Below, piece by piece: positions 14,873-27,570 of a DNA stretch of 64,000 nt. Under the pieces are notes generated by a model, which searched no databases, was not told where the DNA came from, and was given only the letters and a program-made list of their open reading frames with translations. Position 1 is the first letter of the stretch, and each line of letters begins with the position of its first letter. The stretch spans positions 930,001 to 994,000 of the forward strand of contig LR134135.1 in assembly GCA_900635465.1 (NCBI GenBank), given 5' to 3'. The position numbers and the translations under genes were made by a program. The stretch comes from Lelliottia amnigena (lineage in GTDB: Bacteria; Pseudomonadota; Gammaproteobacteria; Enterobacterales; Enterobacteriaceae).

Positions 14873-14900
14873 GTGCCGCTATACTAAGGTAGGGCGGCAC
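14873..14900 (+). promoter_or_regulatory. Hairpin and promoter candidate in the clpP-clpX gap
   Basis: GTGCCGC and GCGGCAC pair around TATACTAAGGTAGG. TATACT (14880-14885) could be the -10 of a clpX promoter, while the hairpin followed by TTTGCT could attenuate clpP readthrough. Both readings are inference. Confidence 0.45.
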
Positions 14901-14983
14901 TTTGCTGAATAGCGACTTGCGTCCGAGAATGGCATTTGCGTCGTCATGTGCGGCACAAAGAACTTAAAAAGAGGTTTGGACTC

Positions 14984-16258
<1,275 letters not shown>

Positions 16259-16285
16259 TTAACCAAATCATACAAGCAGTTACTC

Positions 16286-16320
16286 AAAAAGGGGGGATTT
16301 TATCTCCCCTTTTATTTTTC
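16286..16320 (+). terminator. clpX terminator
   Basis: AAAAGGGG and CCCCTTTT pair across a GGATTTTATCT loop, followed by ATTTTTC, about 28 bases after the clpX stop. Confidence 0.8.
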
Positions 16321-16332
16321 CGTATTCATAGC

Positions 16333-16361
16333 GTTGAATGTGTGGGAAACATCCCCATATA
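16333..16361 (+). promoter_or_regulatory. Sigma-32 heat-shock promoter of lon
   Basis: GTTGAA (16333-16338) and CCCCATATA (16353-16361) are separated by 14 bases, matching the RpoH consensus CTTGAA-N13/17-CCCCATNT and the known E. coli lon promoter. Confidence 0.85.
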
Positions 16362-16441
16362 CTGGTTACATGTTAATGGTTATGTAAAGCACAGTTGCAG
16401 AACCAGTTTCCCTGGCGGACACTAAACTAAGAGAGAGCTCT

Positions 16442-18796
16442 ATGAATCCTGAGCGTTCTGAACGCATTGAAATCCCCGTATTGCCGTTGCGCGATGTGGT
16501 GGTTTATCCGCACATGGTCATACCCTTATTTGTAGGGCGGGAAAAATCCATCCGTTGCCTTGAAGCTGCCATGGATCATGATAAAAAAATCATGCTGGTT
16601 GCGCAGAAAGAAGCATCAACGGATGAGCCGGGTGTTAACGATCTTTTCACCGTCGGGACCGTGGCCTCTATTTTACAAATGCTTAAGCTGCCTGACGGCA
16701 CCGTTAAGGTGCTGGTAGAAGGCCTGCAGCGTGCGCGTATCACCACGCTTTCTGACGATGGCGAACATTTCTCCGCCAAAGCGGAGTACCTCGAGTCGCC
16801 TCAGCTTGATGAGCGTGAGCAGGAAGTGTTGGTGCGCACCGCGATTAGCCAGTTCGAAGGCTATATCAAGCTGAACAAAAAAATCCCACCAGAAGTGCTG
16901 ACGTCGCTGAATAGCATCGACGACCCTGCGCGTCTGGCGGACACCATCGCAGCACATATGCCGCTGAAACTGGCAGATAAACAGTCAGTGCTGGAGATGT
17001 CCGACGTGAATGAACGTCTGGAATATCTGATGGCGATGATGGAATCTGAAATCGATCTGCTTCAGGTCGAGAAACGCATCCGTAACCGCGTTAAAAAGCA
17101 GATGGAGAAATCCCAGCGCGAGTACTATCTGAACGAGCAAATGAAAGCCATTCAGAAAGAACTCGGTGAAATGGATGATGCCCCTGACGAAAACGAAGCG
17201 CTGAAGCGCCGGATTGACGCGGCAAAAATGCCGAAAGAGGCAAAAGAGAAAGCTGAAGCAGAATTGCAGAAGCTTAAAATGATGTCTCCGATGTCAGCCG
17301 AAGCGACCGTCGTACGCGGCTATATCGAATGGATGGTTCAGGTTCCGTGGAATGCGCGTAGCAAGGTTAAAAAAGATCTGCGCCAGGCGCAGGAGATCCT
17401 TGATACCGACCATTACGGCCTGGAACGCGTCAAAGACCGTATTCTTGAGTATCTCGCGGTTCAAAGCCGTGTGAATAAGCTCAAAGGCCCGATTCTTTGC
17501 CTGGTAGGGCCGCCGGGGGTGGGTAAAACCTCCCTGGGACAATCGATCGCTAAAGCGACCGGACGCAAATACATCCGTATGGCGCTGGGTGGCGTCCGTG
17601 ACGAAGCTGAAATCCGCGGTCACCGTCGAACTTACATCGGTTCCATGCCGGGTAAACTGATCCAAAAAATGGCGAAAGTGGGCGTTAAAAACCCGCTGTT
17701 CCTGTTGGATGAGATCGACAAAATGTCTTCAGACATGCGTGGCGATCCGGCGTCGGCTCTGCTGGAAGTGTTAGATCCAGAGCAGAACGTGGCATTTAGC
17801 GACCATTATCTGGAAGTTGACTACGATCTGAGCGATGTCATGTTCGTCGCAACGTCCAACTCCATGAACATTCCAGCACCGCTGCTGGATCGAATGGAAG
17901 TGATCCGTCTTTCCGGTTACACCGAAGACGAAAAGCTGAATATTGCCAAACGCCATCTGTTGTCCAAGCAGATCGAGCGTAACGCCCTGAAAGAAAGTGA
18001 AATCACTGTCGACGACAGCGCGATTGTCAGCATCATTCGTTATTACACGCGTGAAGCCGGCGTGCGTAGCCTGGAACGTGAAATCTCTAAACTGTGTCGT
18101 AAAGCGGTTAAACAGCTGTTGCTGGATAAATCCCTGAAACACATCGAGATTAACGGCGACAATCTGCACGAATATCTGGGCGTACAGCGCTTCGATTACG
18201 GCCGTGCTGATAACGAAAACCGCGTGGGTCAGGTCACTGGTCTGGCATGGACGGAAGTGGGCGGCGATTTGCTGACCATCGAAACCGCCTGTGTACCAGG
18301 CAAAGGGAAACTGACTTATACCGGTTCTCTCGGTGAAGTGATGCAGGAATCCATTCAGGCAGCGCTGACTGTGGTGCGTGCACGTGCGGAAAAACTGGGT
18401 ATTAATCCCGATTTTTACGAAAAGCGCGACATCCACGTTCACGTTCCGGAAGGGGCGACGCCAAAAGACGGCCCAAGTGCCGGTATCGCCATGTGTACAG
18501 CGCTGGTTTCTTGCCTCACAGGCAACCCTGTTCGCGCCGATGTGGCGATGACAGGTGAAATCACACTGCGTGGTTTGGTGCTGCCGATCGGTGGTTTAAA
18601 AGAAAAACTGCTGGCTGCGCATCGCGGTGGTATCAAAACCGTATTGATTCCATACGAGAACAAACGTGATCTGGAAGAGATTCCTGACAATGTTATTGCC
18701 GATCTGGATATCCATCCGGTGAAACGCATTGAAGAGGTTTTGACCCTCGCATTGCAGAATGAGCCTTCAGGAATGCAGGTTGTGACCGCAAAATAG
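16442..18796 (+). CDS. lon: ATP-dependent protease La (Lon)
   Basis: A 784-residue AAA+ serine protease that degrades misfolded and regulatory proteins such as SulA and RcsA. It has an N-terminal substrate-binding domain (about 10-200), a coiled coil, Walker [10 protein letters not shown] (near 356), Walker [10 protein letters not shown], and the C-terminal protease domain. The catalytic Ser is in PKDGPSAG (near 679) and the Lys in [14 protein letters not shown] (near 722). Full family length. Expression is heat-inducible through the upstream sigma-32 promoter. Confidence 0.98.
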   Translation: MNPERSERIEIPVLPLRDVVVYPHMVIPLFVGREKSIRCLEAAMDHDKKIMLVAQKEASTDEPGVNDLFTVGTVASILQMLKLPDGTVKVLVEGLQRARITTLSDDGEHFSAKAEYLESPQLDEREQEVLVRTAISQFEGYIKLNKKIPPEVLTSLNSIDDPARLADTIAAHMPLKLADKQSVLEMSDVNERLEYLMAMMESEIDLLQVEKRIRNRVKKQMEKSQREYYLNEQMKAIQKELGEMDDAPDENEALKRRIDAAKMPKEAKEKAEAELQKLKMMSPMSAEATVVRGYIEWMVQVPWNARSKVKKDLRQAQEILDTDHYGLERVKDRILEYLAVQSRVNKLKGPILCLVGPPGVGKTSLGQSIAKATGRKYIRMALGGVRDEAEIRGHRRTYIGSMPGKLIQKMAKVGVKNPLFLLDEIDKMSSDMRGDPASALLEVLDPEQNVAFSDHYLEVDYDLSDVMFVATSNSMNIPAPLLDRMEVIRLSGYTEDEKLNIAKRHLLSKQIERNALKESEITVDDSAIVSIIRYYTREAGVRSLEREISKLCRKAVKQLLLDKSLKHIEINGDNLHEYLGVQRFDYGRADNENRVGQVTGLAWTEVGGDLLTIETACVPGKGKLTYTGSLGEVMQESIQAALTVVRARAEKLGINPDFYEKRDIHVHVPEGATPKDGPSAGIAMCTALVSCLTGNPVRADVAMTGEITLRGLVLPIGGLKEKLLAAHRGGIKTVLIPYENKRDLEEIPDNVIADLDIHPVKRIEEVLTLALQNEPSGMQVVTAK

Positions 18797-18822
18797 TGAC
18801 CTCGCGCAAAGAGCGTCAATAA

Positions 18823-18867
18823 AAACAGGGCTGGTAAGTGAATTCGCACTTGCCAGCCTTTTTTTGT
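18823..18867 (+). terminator. lon terminator
   Basis: GGCTGGTAAGTG pairs with CACTTGCCAGCC across AATTCG, followed by seven T residues. Confidence 0.88.
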
Positions 18868-19006
18868 ATAGCTAATTTAGATTGCTGATTGGGTTAGCCA
18901 TCAACAACGGGTGTTGTAAGGTCATGGCAGGCCTGATATAACTGCTGCGCGGTCGCGTCGTGAAGGATTCAGGCGCGATATAAATTATAAAGAGAGGAAG
19001 AGAACA

Positions 19007-19279
19007 GTGAATAAATCTCAACTGATTGACAAAATTGCTGCGGGTGCTGATATCTCTAAAGCTGCGGCTGGACGTGCGTTAGATGCATTAATTGCCTCTG
19101 TAACCGAAACTCTGCAGTCTGGGGATGACGTTGCGCTGGTAGGTTTTGGTACTTTTGCTGTTAAAGAGCGTGCTGCCCGTACTGGCCGCAACCCTCAGAC
19201 CGGTAAAGAGATCACCATCGCTGCCGCCAAAGTACCGGGTTTCCGTGCAGGTAAAGCACTGAAAGACGCAGTGAACTGA
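19007..19279 (+). CDS. hupB: DNA-binding protein HU-beta
   Basis: A 90-residue HU family nucleoid protein with the signature [21 protein letters not shown] and the flexible beta-arm. It forms HU heterodimers with HupA. The start follows AGAGAGGAAGAG, the initiator is GTG, and the family N terminus [11 protein letters not shown] is matched. It is expressed alone, with a terminator after it. Confidence 0.97.
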   Translation: MNKSQLIDKIAAGADISKAAAGRALDALIASVTETLQSGDDVALVGFGTFAVKERAARTGRNPQTGKEITIAAAKVPGFRAGKALKDAVN

Positions 19280-19312
19280 TCGAATTCTCGTTCAAGGGAA
19301 GTTGAAAAGTAC

Positions 19313-19342
19313 AAGGGCGCATCATTTGATGTGCCTTTTTTG
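19313..19342 (+). terminator. hupB terminator
   Basis: GGCGCATCA and TGATGTGCC pair across a TT loop, followed by TTTTTTGTTTG. Confidence 0.82.
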
Positions 19343-19490
19343 TTTGTCCAGTACGACTTTATACGAGTTTATGCGAGTTGTGGGCTGACAATTGCCCCGG
19401 TTTCTTGTCACAATAGGACTTTATGCGCTGCGGTCAGGATTTCCGCCAGCGTCAGGTCTCCAGTCACCTACAGCGGAGTGTGGTCACACC

Positions 19491-21365
19491 ATGATGGACA
19501 GCTTACGCACGGCTGCTAACAGTCTCGTGCTCAAGATTATTTTCGGTATCATTATCCTGTCATTCATTTTGACCGGCGTGAGTGGATACCTGATTGGCGG
19601 TAGCAGCAACTACGCCGCGGAAGTGAATGGCCAGGAAATCAGCCGCGGGCAGTTTGAAAATGCCTTTGCCGGAGAACGCAATCGCATGCAGCAGCAGCTC
19701 GGCGACCAGTTTTCTGAGCTTGCAGCGAACGAAGGCTACATGAAAACCTTACGCCAGCAGACGGTGAATCGTCTTATCGACGAAGCGCTGCTGGACCAAT
19801 ACGCTAAACATTTGGGTCTGGGCATCAGTGATGACCAGGTCAAAAAAGCCATTTTCTCTACTCAGGCTTTCCAGACAAACGGTAAATTCGACAACACCCG
19901 TTATAACGCTATCGTCAACCAGATGGGGATGACGGCGGATCAGTACGCGCAGGCTCTGCGTAATCAGCTGACTTCTCAGCAACTGATCAACGCGGTAGTG
20001 GGTACCGATTTCATGCTCAAAGGCGAAACTGACGAGCTGGCGGCGTTGGTGTCACAGCAGCGCGTAGTGCGTACAGCCACGATCGACGTGAATGCCCTGG
20101 CGGCAAAACAGCAGGCCAGCGACGAAGAAGTTAAAGCTTATTATGAGCAGAATAAAAACAACTTCACCGCACCTGAGCAGTTCCGCGTGAGCTATATCAA
20201 GCTGGACGCGGCGACTATGCCTGAAACTGCTTCCGACAGCGATATTCAGTCTTATTACGACCAGCATCAGGATCAGTTCACTCAGGCGCAGCGTAACCGT
20301 TACAGTGTGATTCAGACGAAAACGGAAGCCGACGCGAAGGCCGTCGTTGACGAACTCGCTAAAGGCGCAGATTTTGCGACCGTGGCGAAAGCGAAATCCA
20401 CCGATATCATCTCTGCAAAAAATGGCGGTGATATGGGATGGCTGGAAGATGCGACGACGCCAGAAGAGCTGAAAAATGCAGGCCTGAAAGAAAAAGGTCA
20501 GCTGTCCGGTGTCATTAAATCCTCTGTTGGTTTCCTGGTTGTGCGTCTGGATGATATCCAACCTGCAAAAACCAAACCATTGGCTGAGGTTCGTGATGAT
20601 ATCGCGGCGAAAGTGAAGCAGGAAAAAGCGCTGGACGCATACTATGCGCTGCAGCAGAAAGTGAGCGATGCCGCGAGCAACGACAACGAATCGCTGGCCG
20701 GTGCTGAGCAAGCCGCAGGCGTTAAAGCCGTTGTGACCGGTTGGTTTGGGCATGATAACCTGCCGGAAGAACTGAACTTTAAACCGGTATCGGATGTCAT
20801 CTTCAACGGTGGTCTGCTGGGTGACAACGGTGCGCCGGGCAACAACTCTGACATCATCACAGTCGATGGCGATCGTGCCTTTGTGCTTCGTGTTACCGAA
20901 CATAAAGCTGAAGCCATTAAGCCGTTGGCAGAAGTCAAAGATCAGATTGCAGCTCTGGTGAAACACACCAAAGCAGAACAGCAGGCGAAACTCGATGCTG
21001 AAAAGCTGCTGGCTGAGCTGAAAGCAGGTAAGGGTGACGCAGCGCTGAAAGCGGCGGGCCTGAGCTTTGGTGAAGCGAAAACCTTGAGCCGTACGGGTCA
21101 GGATCCGATCAGCCAGGCGGCGTTTGGTCTGAGTCTGCCAGCGAAAGATAAGCCAAGTTTTGGCACCGCATCCGACATGCAGGGCAACATCGTTGTGCTG
21201 GCACTGGATGAAGTGAAAGCAGGCACAATGCCGGATGAGCAGAAAAAGGCGATGGTTCAGGGTATCACTCAGAACAACGCCCAGATCGCTTTCGAAGCAC
21301 TGATGAGTAACCTGCGTAAAGAAGCGAAAATCAAGCTGGGCGATATCATCACTCAGCAGCAGTAA
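19491..21365 (+). CDS. ppiD: Periplasmic chaperone / peptidyl-prolyl isomerase-like PpiD
   Basis: A 624-residue inner-membrane-anchored folding factor linked to the SecYEG translocon. It has one N-terminal transmembrane helix (about residues 16-34), SurA-like N-terminal helices, a parvulin-like domain (about 265-355, with GGDMGWLEDA) and a C-terminal region ending SNLRKEAKIK. The start MMDSLRTAAN matches E. coli; the open frame runs 33 codons further upstream through a region without a ribosome-binding site. A Cpx/sigma-32 link is known for E. coli but not read here. Confidence 0.96.
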   Translation: MMDSLRTAANSLVLKIIFGIIILSFILTGVSGYLIGGSSNYAAEVNGQEISRGQFENAFAGERNRMQQQLGDQFSELAANEGYMKTLRQQTVNRLIDEALLDQYAKHLGLGISDDQVKKAIFSTQAFQTNGKFDNTRYNAIVNQMGMTADQYAQALRNQLTSQQLINAVVGTDFMLKGETDELAALVSQQRVVRTATIDVNALAAKQQASDEEVKAYYEQNKNNFTAPEQFRVSYIKLDAATMPETASDSDIQSYYDQHQDQFTQAQRNRYSVIQTKTEADAKAVVDELAKGADFATVAKAKSTDIISAKNGGDMGWLEDATTPEELKNAGLKEKGQLSGVIKSSVGFLVVRLDDIQPAKTKPLAEVRDDIAAKVKQEKALDAYYALQQKVSDAASNDNESLAGAEQAAGVKAVVTGWFGHDNLPEELNFKPVSDVIFNGGLLGDNGAPGNNSDIITVDGDRAFVLRVTEHKAEAIKPLAEVKDQIAALVKHTKAEQQAKLDAEKLLAELKAGKGDAALKAAGLSFGEAKTLSRTGQDPISQAAFGLSLPAKDKPSFGTASDMQGNIVVLALDEVKAGTMPDEQKKAMVQGITQNNAQIAFEALMSNLRKEAKIKLGDIITQQQ

Positions 21366-21393
21366 TTACGTGGCTGCTCGCAAATTTTCGTAA

Positions 21394-21897
<504 letters not shown>

Positions 21898-21933
21898 TCA
21901 TGTAATAGCTTGCAGAGCAGCGAAAATTTGCCA

Positions 21934-21970
21934 GGATAAAGAGGTCATACCAGTTGTGACCTCTTTATCC
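21934..21970 (+). promoter_or_regulatory. Perfect 14-bp inverted repeat with FadR-like box upstream of fadM
   Basis: GGATAAAGAGGTCA pairs perfectly with TGACCTCTTTATCC across TACCAGTTG. It can act as the ybaV terminator hairpin. On the minus strand 21955-21941 reads AACTGGTATGACCTC, close to the FadR operator (AACTGGTCNGACC type). E. coli fadM is a documented FadR target, so this is the probable operator. Confidence 0.65.
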
Positions 21971-21997
21971 TATAACAACAGTAAAGGCTATTGTGCT

Positions 21998-22396
21998 ATG
22001 CAGACCCAAATTAAAGTTCGCGGTTATCATCTTGATGTTTACCAGCATGTGAATAATGCACGCTATCTTGAGTTCCTGGAGGAAGCGCGCTGGGACGGGC
22101 TGGAAAATAGCGAAAGTTTCCAGTGGCTCACGGCGCATAACATTGCTTTTGTGGTCGCTAACATCAATATCAACTATCGCCGTCCAGCCGTGTTGGGCGA
22201 CAGGCTCACGGTGACGAGCCTGGTGCAGCAGCTAAACGGTAAAAGTGGGGTGCTAAGTCAGGTAGTGACGCTTGATCCCGAAGGGCAGGTTGTGGCAGAT
22301 GCGCTGATCACTTTCGTCTGTATCGATCTCAAAACGCAGAAAGCGCTGCCGCTGGAAGGCGAGCTAAGAGAAAAACTCGAGTTGATGATCGTATAA
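21998..22396 (+). CDS. fadM: Long-chain acyl-CoA thioesterase FadM
   Basis: A 132-residue hotdog-fold thioesterase (YbaW) acting on long-chain acyl-CoAs during beta-oxidation of unusual fatty acids. The catalytic motif VYQHVNNARYLEFLEEARW carries the aspartate/histidine region of the 4-HBT family. The MQTQIKVRGY start fits the E. coli protein; the longer frame begins inside the upstream hairpin and is rejected. Confidence 0.95.
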   Translation: MQTQIKVRGYHLDVYQHVNNARYLEFLEEARWDGLENSESFQWLTAHNIAFVVANININYRRPAVLGDRLTVTSLVQQLNGKSGVLSQVVTLDPEGQVVADALITFVCIDLKTQKALPLEGELREKLELMIV

Positions 22397-22483
22397 CGCC
22401 CCTGGAAAAGGGAAGGGACTGGAAAGATTTTCGTGACCGTGCTGGCGCGGCGAATCGTTCGACAGCACGGTAGTAAAAGGACG

Positions 22484-23179
22484 TTATTTCAGCCCTGTTT
22501 TGGCTTTCATTGCTGACATCACAGCGGGCTTATTGGTCAGATAATGATTGAGCCCGTTGGAGCGCAGGTTGCAGGAGGCGCACTGTCCGCATCCGTCGCC
22601 TTTAATGCCGTTATAACAAGTCAGCGTTTCAGTGCGGACCAGTTCCAGTTTTTCCCAGTAATCCGCCAGCGCCCAGGTCTCCGCTTTATCGAGCCACATG
22701 AGCGGCGTTTCGAAGCGAATCTCTTTTGCCATACCCAAATCGACGGCGTGGTTGAGCGCTTTAACAAACTCGTCACGGCAATCTGGATAGCCGGAGAAAT
22801 CTGTTTCGCAGACGCCCGTAATGATCGCTTCGGCTTTCACCTGATAGGCATAAATCGCTGTCAGCGTGAGGAACAGAATATTGCGCCCAGGGACGAAGGT
22901 ATTCGGAATGCCGTCGGCATCGGGTTCATAGTCGGGCACGGGAATACTGTCGCGGGTGAGGCTACTGACGGCCAGTTCGTTTAACAGCGTAACGTCCAGG
23001 ACTTTATGCGCACGTGCACCAAGCTTTAGCGCCAGTTCCTGAGCCACGTCGATTTCTGCACGATGACGCTGTCCATAATCAAACGTGACGCAATGCACTT
23101 CATCATATTGATGCAAAGCCTGAATCAGGCAGGTGGTGGAGTCTTGTCCTCCGCTGAACACGACGACGGCACGTTTCAT
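22484..23179 (-). CDS. queC: 7-cyano-7-deazaguanine synthase QueC
   Basis: A 231-residue ATP-dependent enzyme converting 7-carboxy-7-deazaguanine to preQ0 in queuosine synthesis. The PP-loop is FSGGQDSTT (residues 8-16). The zinc site is formed by four cysteines near the C terminus ([16 protein letters not shown]). The ATG at 23179 is chosen to match the family; the open frame extends 11 codons upstream. It lies downstream of ybaE on the same strand. Confidence 0.97.
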   Translation of the reverse strand: MKRAVVVFSGGQDSTTCLIQALHQYDEVHCVTFDYGQRHRAEIDVAQELALKLGARAHKVLDVTLLNELAVSSLTRDSIPVPDYEPDADGIPNTFVPGRNILFLTLTAIYAYQVKAEAIITGVCETDFSGYPDCRDEFVKALNHAVDLGMAKEIRFETPLMWLDKAETWALADYWEKLELVRTETLTCYNGIKGDGCGQCASCNLRSNGLNHYLTNKPAVMSAMKAKTGLK

Positions 23180-23245
23180 AAATAATCTCATCAGGAACGG
23201 TAAAGGCATCATGGTAACGTCTGACGATCGTGCCGACCAGCTTCT

Positions 23246-24945
23246 TCACGTATTTGGCGCTGGAACCCATGCCTGCGTGAAATCAAACCAACCACGGGTA
23301 TTGAGGCGGATACCGTTAACCCCCGGCGGGGCGCTAATTTGGTATTGATAGTTAAACAACGGCGTCAGTACGGCGTTTTCCATCAGATGCGTGAAGATTG
23401 ATTTCAGCCCCGCGTGGCGTGCTTGCTCATCAGTTTGAATCTGTACCGCATCCAGCGTTGCCTGCAGATGGGCATAGTGCGGCGCGCTTAACAGATGCGG
23501 CCAAAGCGTATCGCAGCGGAGCCATTGCTCCAGCGTATAGCCCGGCGCTTCGCCTATGAGCCTGTCGCCCATCATCAGATCGGCGTCGGCAAGCCCGCTG
23601 CATCCATCCCAGGTTTTGGCGTCATGAAAAACGACCGTCAGATTGCAGCCCAGTTTAGCCAGATAACGTTTGAGCTGCTCTGCCATGGTATGCAGTTCAA
23701 CGGGCAAATGGTAAACGAGGGTCAGTGATTCGGGCAGCGCGACACTATTTTGCGTTGACCAGTCGGGAATGGTCCAGCCCGGCAGCAACTCCTGTGCAGG
23801 GGTGATCAGGTTTTCATCCAGCGGGAGCGTATGTAAAAGCGTGGTGTGATGGATGATAGTGATGAGCCGCTGCGCCTGTGCTTGGCTAAGGCGCGGGCTT
23901 TGTTTCAGCGTGAGATAACAGAATCCCAGGCTGGTGCTACTGCTGACCAGACTCAGATTAGCCAGTTCGTCCGGCTCACCAATCGCGATTTGCACGGGAT
24001 GGCGACAGCTGGTGCCTAAATCCTGCTCGAAAAGTTGCGGGGTGATCCAGTATTCAATGGCCTTCAGCAAAGGATGGCTGAGGTGGTACTGCTCGTGGCT
24101 CTCCAGACGGACGAGATCAGGCTCGTATGCCGTCAAACGGAAGGGGCCGCTGCCCGTCAACGGGCGATCAGGATGGGCCAGGCGGCTGCAATAACTTGCC
24201 AGGCGATGCGCGAGCCAGTAATCCGGCTGATGTAAAACAAACGTCAGGCATTGTGGATGCGTCATATCGACGCGCAATACGCTGTTGAACAATCGGCGCA
24301 GCGCAGGCAGAGCGAGTAATTTTATCAGGCTGCGCTGAAGCTGTGCCGTTTCGACCTTGTCGCCGTTATGCCAGTGCAGCGTCGAGCGAATATAAAAATG
24401 CCAGCGTAGCCCATCGGCTGACACCTCCCAGTGATGTGCCAAATCCCCTGTGGGTTCGCTACTGTTACCGTTGAACCGTGTAAGCCCCGAGAAGACTTGC
24501 CCACAAGATGCTGCTCTGCCCGTCCCGGTAAAAAACCCGCGTGCAGCGGATCAAGCGCACGATAGTAAGGAATACGCAGCGTTGGCGTATCGTTTTGCCA
24601 ATGCCCCCCCAGAAACGGATGCAGCAGCGTGCGGAGTTCCTGCGGCGCAATTTGCGCCAGTTCCAGCGCGTTATGCTGATGCCCGCTTTTTAGCGCCTCT
24701 TCCATCATATTACTGCGCAGCGAGTCAGGTGAAACGTGGAAGGTCAATTCACCTCGCTTGCCGCGCCCTGATTGTGCCCGCCAGGTCAGCCATCCGGCAT
24801 CCTGAGCCTGTCGCAACAGCGTGCGTACATGCCGTTCGCTGCAAAAGCAGCGGCTGGCAAGTTCGGTCACCGTAATGTGTTGGGGGGCACCCGCAGACGG
24901 TTGCCACAGTCGTTGATATTGGTTGAGACGATTTAGCTGGCGCAT
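23246..24945 (-). pseudogene. ybaE: SgrR-family transcriptional regulator YbaE, frameshifted
   Basis: Two overlapping frames (24945 to about 24500, then to 23246) together make E. coli YbaE: an N-terminal winged helix (CFCSERHVRTLLRQA) and a solute-binding-protein-like (SBP_bac_5) domain, as in SgrR. The frame is lost near 24500, where GTGGGCAA replaces an expected GTGGGGCAA, a one-base loss in a G run. Adding one base restores 566 codons, the usual length. The substrate and targets are unknown. It is probably a sequencing error, though a genuine null cannot be excluded. Confidence 0.88.
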
Positions 24946-25046
24946 ATTAAACCCGGAACAATTATTGTCATCTATTCACTATTACTTCCGTATATCTCAG
25001 GCAATACTGATCCACAAGTTAATCCCATCACATTTCAGGAGTCATC

Positions 25047-25865
25047 ATGGCGCGGCTTGCAGCATTTGATATGGACGGCACGCTTTTAATGCCGGACCAC
25101 CGCTTAGGGGATAAAACCCTGAGCACGCTGAAGCGCCTGCATGAGCGTGATATCACGCTGACGTTTGCCACGGGTCGCCATGAACTGGAGATGCGCCATC
25201 TACTAGGAGCGCTTTCGATTGATGCGTTTTTAATTACCGGCAATGGCACGCGTATTCACTCTGTAGAAGGTGAGGTATTGCACCGTCAGGATCTCGACCC
25301 TGAGGTCGCGGATTTAGTTCTGCACAGCACCTGGGAGACCGAGGCGAGTATTCACGTGTTCAATGATACGGGCTGGTTAACGGGCAAAGAGATTCCGGAG
25401 TTGTTGCATGCCCATGTCTACAGCGGGTTTCGCTATCAACTCACAGACTTGCGCCGTATCCCCTCACATTCGGTGACGAAAATCTGTTTCTGCGGCGATC
25501 ACGACGATCTCCGCCGTCTGCGCATTCAGCTTAACGAAGCGTTAGGCAGCCGCGCGCATCTCACGTTTTCGGCGATGGATTGTCTGGAAGTGCTGCCCGT
25601 AGGATGCAACAAAGGCTCCGCCCTGGCGGTGCTGAGCGACCACTTGGGCTTAACACTGCAGGATTGTATGGCGTTCGGCGACGCCATGAACGACCGCGAA
25701 ATGCTGGGAAGCGTGGGTCGCGGTCTGATTATGGGGAATGCGATGCCGCAGCTTAAGGCGGAGCTATCCCATCTACCGGTTATCGGGCATTGCCGTAACG
25801 AAGCGGTGTCCCATTTTTTGACACATTGGCTGGATCAACCAAACCTCCCGTATTCCCCCGAATAG
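25047..25865 (+). CDS. cof: HAD-family phosphatase Cof (HMP-PP phosphatase)
   Basis: A 272-residue type IIB haloacid-dehalogenase phosphatase. Motif I is DMDGTLL (residues 8-14), motif II the TFATGR threonine region, motif III the lysine in VGCNKGSAL, and motif [13 protein letters not shown]. coli Cof dephosphorylates HMP-pyrophosphate and other sugar or cofactor phosphates. Length is identical to E. coli. It is divergent from ybaE and preceded by TTTCAGGAGTC. Confidence 0.96.
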   Translation: MARLAAFDMDGTLLMPDHRLGDKTLSTLKRLHERDITLTFATGRHELEMRHLLGALSIDAFLITGNGTRIHSVEGEVLHRQDLDPEVADLVLHSTWETEASIHVFNDTGWLTGKEIPELLHAHVYSGFRYQLTDLRRIPSHSVTKICFCGDHDDLRRLRIQLNEALGSRAHLTFSAMDCLEVLPVGCNKGSALAVLSDHLGLTLQDCMAFGDAMNDREMLGSVGRGLIMGNAMPQLKAELSHLPVIGHCRNEAVSHFLTHWLDQPNLPYSPE

Positions 25866-25880
25866 TGAGACCCTTCCAGC

Positions 25881-25908
25881 AAGCCAGACCTCGGTCTGGC
25901 TTTTTTTT
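25881..25908. terminator. Terminator between cof and cdsH
   Basis: A perfect AGCCAGACC / GGTCTGGCT stem with a TC loop and eight following T residues. It stops cof; the convergent cdsH gene ends at its right edge. Confidence 0.88.
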
Positions 25909-26953
25909 ATTTCAGCATCTGCGCAATCTGTGCTTTCCAGGGGGCGATATCCCCGATATTCGTTTTCACCCATTCTGCGTTGTAATAGGTGTCGAGATAG
26001 CGCTCGCCGCTGTCGCACAGCAGAGTCACGATAGAACCCGTGCGGCCTTCTTCGCGCATCCGTGAAGCCAGGTGCAGAACGCCCCACATATTGGTACCGG
26101 TTGACGCGCCCACTTTGCGGCCAAGCTGCGTTTCCAGCCAGTGCGCCGTCGCCACGCTTGCCGCATCGGGCACACGCAACATCTCGTCGACAACATCAGG
26201 GATGAAAGAAGGCTCAACGCGCGGGCGACCAATCCCTTCGATTTTGCTGCCCACCAGGCTTCGAAGCGTGGCATCGCGGCTCTGCCAGTAATCCATAAAC
26301 ACAGAGTTCTGCGGATCAACCACCATCAGTTGAGTGTCATATCCCTGGCAGCGGATATAGCGGCCAATCGTCGCTGAGGTGCCGCCCGTCCCGGCGCTCA
26401 TGACGATATAGGACGGCTGCGGATGCGGCTCATTGTTCATCTGGCGGAAAATACTGTCGGCAATGTTGTTATTCCCGCGCCAGTCGGTCGCACGCTCGGC
26501 GAACGTAAACTGGTCCATATAATGGCCGTTCAGCTCGCGGGCGAGCATTTCCGAGGCGGCGTAAATCTCGCAGGCGCTTTCAACAAAGTGGCAGCGTCCG
26601 CCGTAAAATTCGATCTGTTCGATTTTGCGTTTCGCGGTACATGAGGGCATCACGGCGATAAACGGCAGGCCAAGCAGGCGCGCGAAATAGGCTTCTGACA
26701 CGGCAGTTGAACCCGATGACGATTCAATAATCGTTGTGCCTTCTTTGATCCAGCCATTGCATAAACCATACAAAAACAGCGATCGTGCCAGACGGTGCTT
26801 CAGGCTGCCGGTAGGGTGAGTGCTTTCATCTTTTAGATAGAGCTGAATCCCTGTAAAACCCGGCAGTGCGAGGCGAATCAGATGCGTATCCGCCGAACGT
26901 TGATAATCAGCGTTAATCTCACTGATCGCATGTTTGACCCAAGTGATATTCAT
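25907..26953 (-). CDS. cdsH: PLP-dependent cysteine desulfhydrase (CdsH-like)
   Basis: A 348-residue fold-type II PLP enzyme of the cysteine synthase/Cds1 family. The PLP lysine is in [10 protein letters not shown] (about 48-57), the substrate loop is SSSGSTAV and the phosphate-binding glycine loop is SAGTGGT. The Salmonella orthologue STM0458/CdsH degrades cysteine to pyruvate, sulfide and ammonia and is controlled by the neighbouring Lrp-type regulator. The divergent arrangement with decR here is the same. E. coli K-12 lacks this gene at the locus, so it marks a Salmonella/Enterobacter-type backbone. Confidence 0.85.
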   Translation of the reverse strand: MNITWVKHAISEINADYQRSADTHLIRLALPGFTGIQLYLKDESTHPTGSLKHRLARSLFLYGLCNGWIKEGTTIIESSSGSTAVSEAYFARLLGLPFIAVMPSCTAKRKIEQIEFYGGRCHFVESACEIYAASEMLARELNGHYMDQFTFAERATDWRGNNNIADSIFRQMNNEPHPQPSYIVMSAGTGGTSATIGRYIRCQGYDTQLMVVDPQNSVFMDYWQSRDATLRSLVGSKIEGIGRPRVEPSFIPDVVDEMLRVPDAASVATAHWLETQLGRKVGASTGTNMWGVLHLASRMREEGRTGSIVTLLCDSGERYLDTYYNAEWVKTNIGDIAPWKAQIAQMLK

Positions 26954-27069
26954 CGTAGGAATCCGTTTGTCATTTTGTGCCCAGCATAGCGAATAGCACG
27001 GAAAAAATTGTTGCTATCTGGCCTTTAAAATAGAATGACAGGAGAAAAATATTCTCTGTGAGGTGGGGT

Positions 27070-27528
27070 ATGTTAGATAAAATTGACCGCAAGCTGCTCT
27101 CTTTGCTGCAAAAGGATTGCACCCTCTCTTTGCAGGCACTCGCTGATGCCGTTAATCTGACCACCACGCCCTGCTGGAAACGGCTCAAACGGCTGGAAGA
27201 TGAAGGCGTTTTATTGGGCCGCGTGGCCCTGTTGGATCCCGAAAAACTGGGGCTTGGACTGACCGCGTTTGTTCTGATAAAAACGCAGCATCACAGCAGC
27301 GACTGGTATTGCCGATTTGTCACCGAAGTCTCAGAGATGCCAGAAGTGCTCGGGTTCTGGCGCATGGCGGGTGAGTATGACTATCTGATGCGCGTTCAGG
27401 TGGCGGACATGAAACGCTATGATGACTTCTACAAACGGCTGGTCAACAGCGTGCCGGGCCTCTCGGATGTCACCTCGAGTTTTGCCATGGAACAGATAAA
27501 ATACACCACAGCTTTACCCATTGAATAA
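27070..27528 (+). CDS. decR: Lrp/AsnC-family cysteine-responsive regulator DecR
   Basis: A 152-residue feast/famine regulator (YbaO/CyuR). It has an N-terminal HTH (about 1-60, with [22 protein letters not shown]) and a C-terminal RAM effector domain. The family activates cysteine-detoxification genes in response to L-cysteine. Divergence from cdsH strongly suggests direct control of that gene. The ATG at 27070 follows GAGGTGGGG and matches E. coli; the frame opens four codons earlier. Confidence 0.95.
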   Translation: MLDKIDRKLLSLLQKDCTLSLQALADAVNLTTTPCWKRLKRLEDEGVLLGRVALLDPEKLGLGLTAFVLIKTQHHSSDWYCRFVTEVSEMPEVLGFWRMAGEYDYLMRVQVADMKRYDDFYKRLVNSVPGLSDVTSSFAMEQIKYTTALPIE

Positions 27529-27570
27529 CATCCGGACTTTGCCGGAACAACACCTTCAGGAATTTACCGC

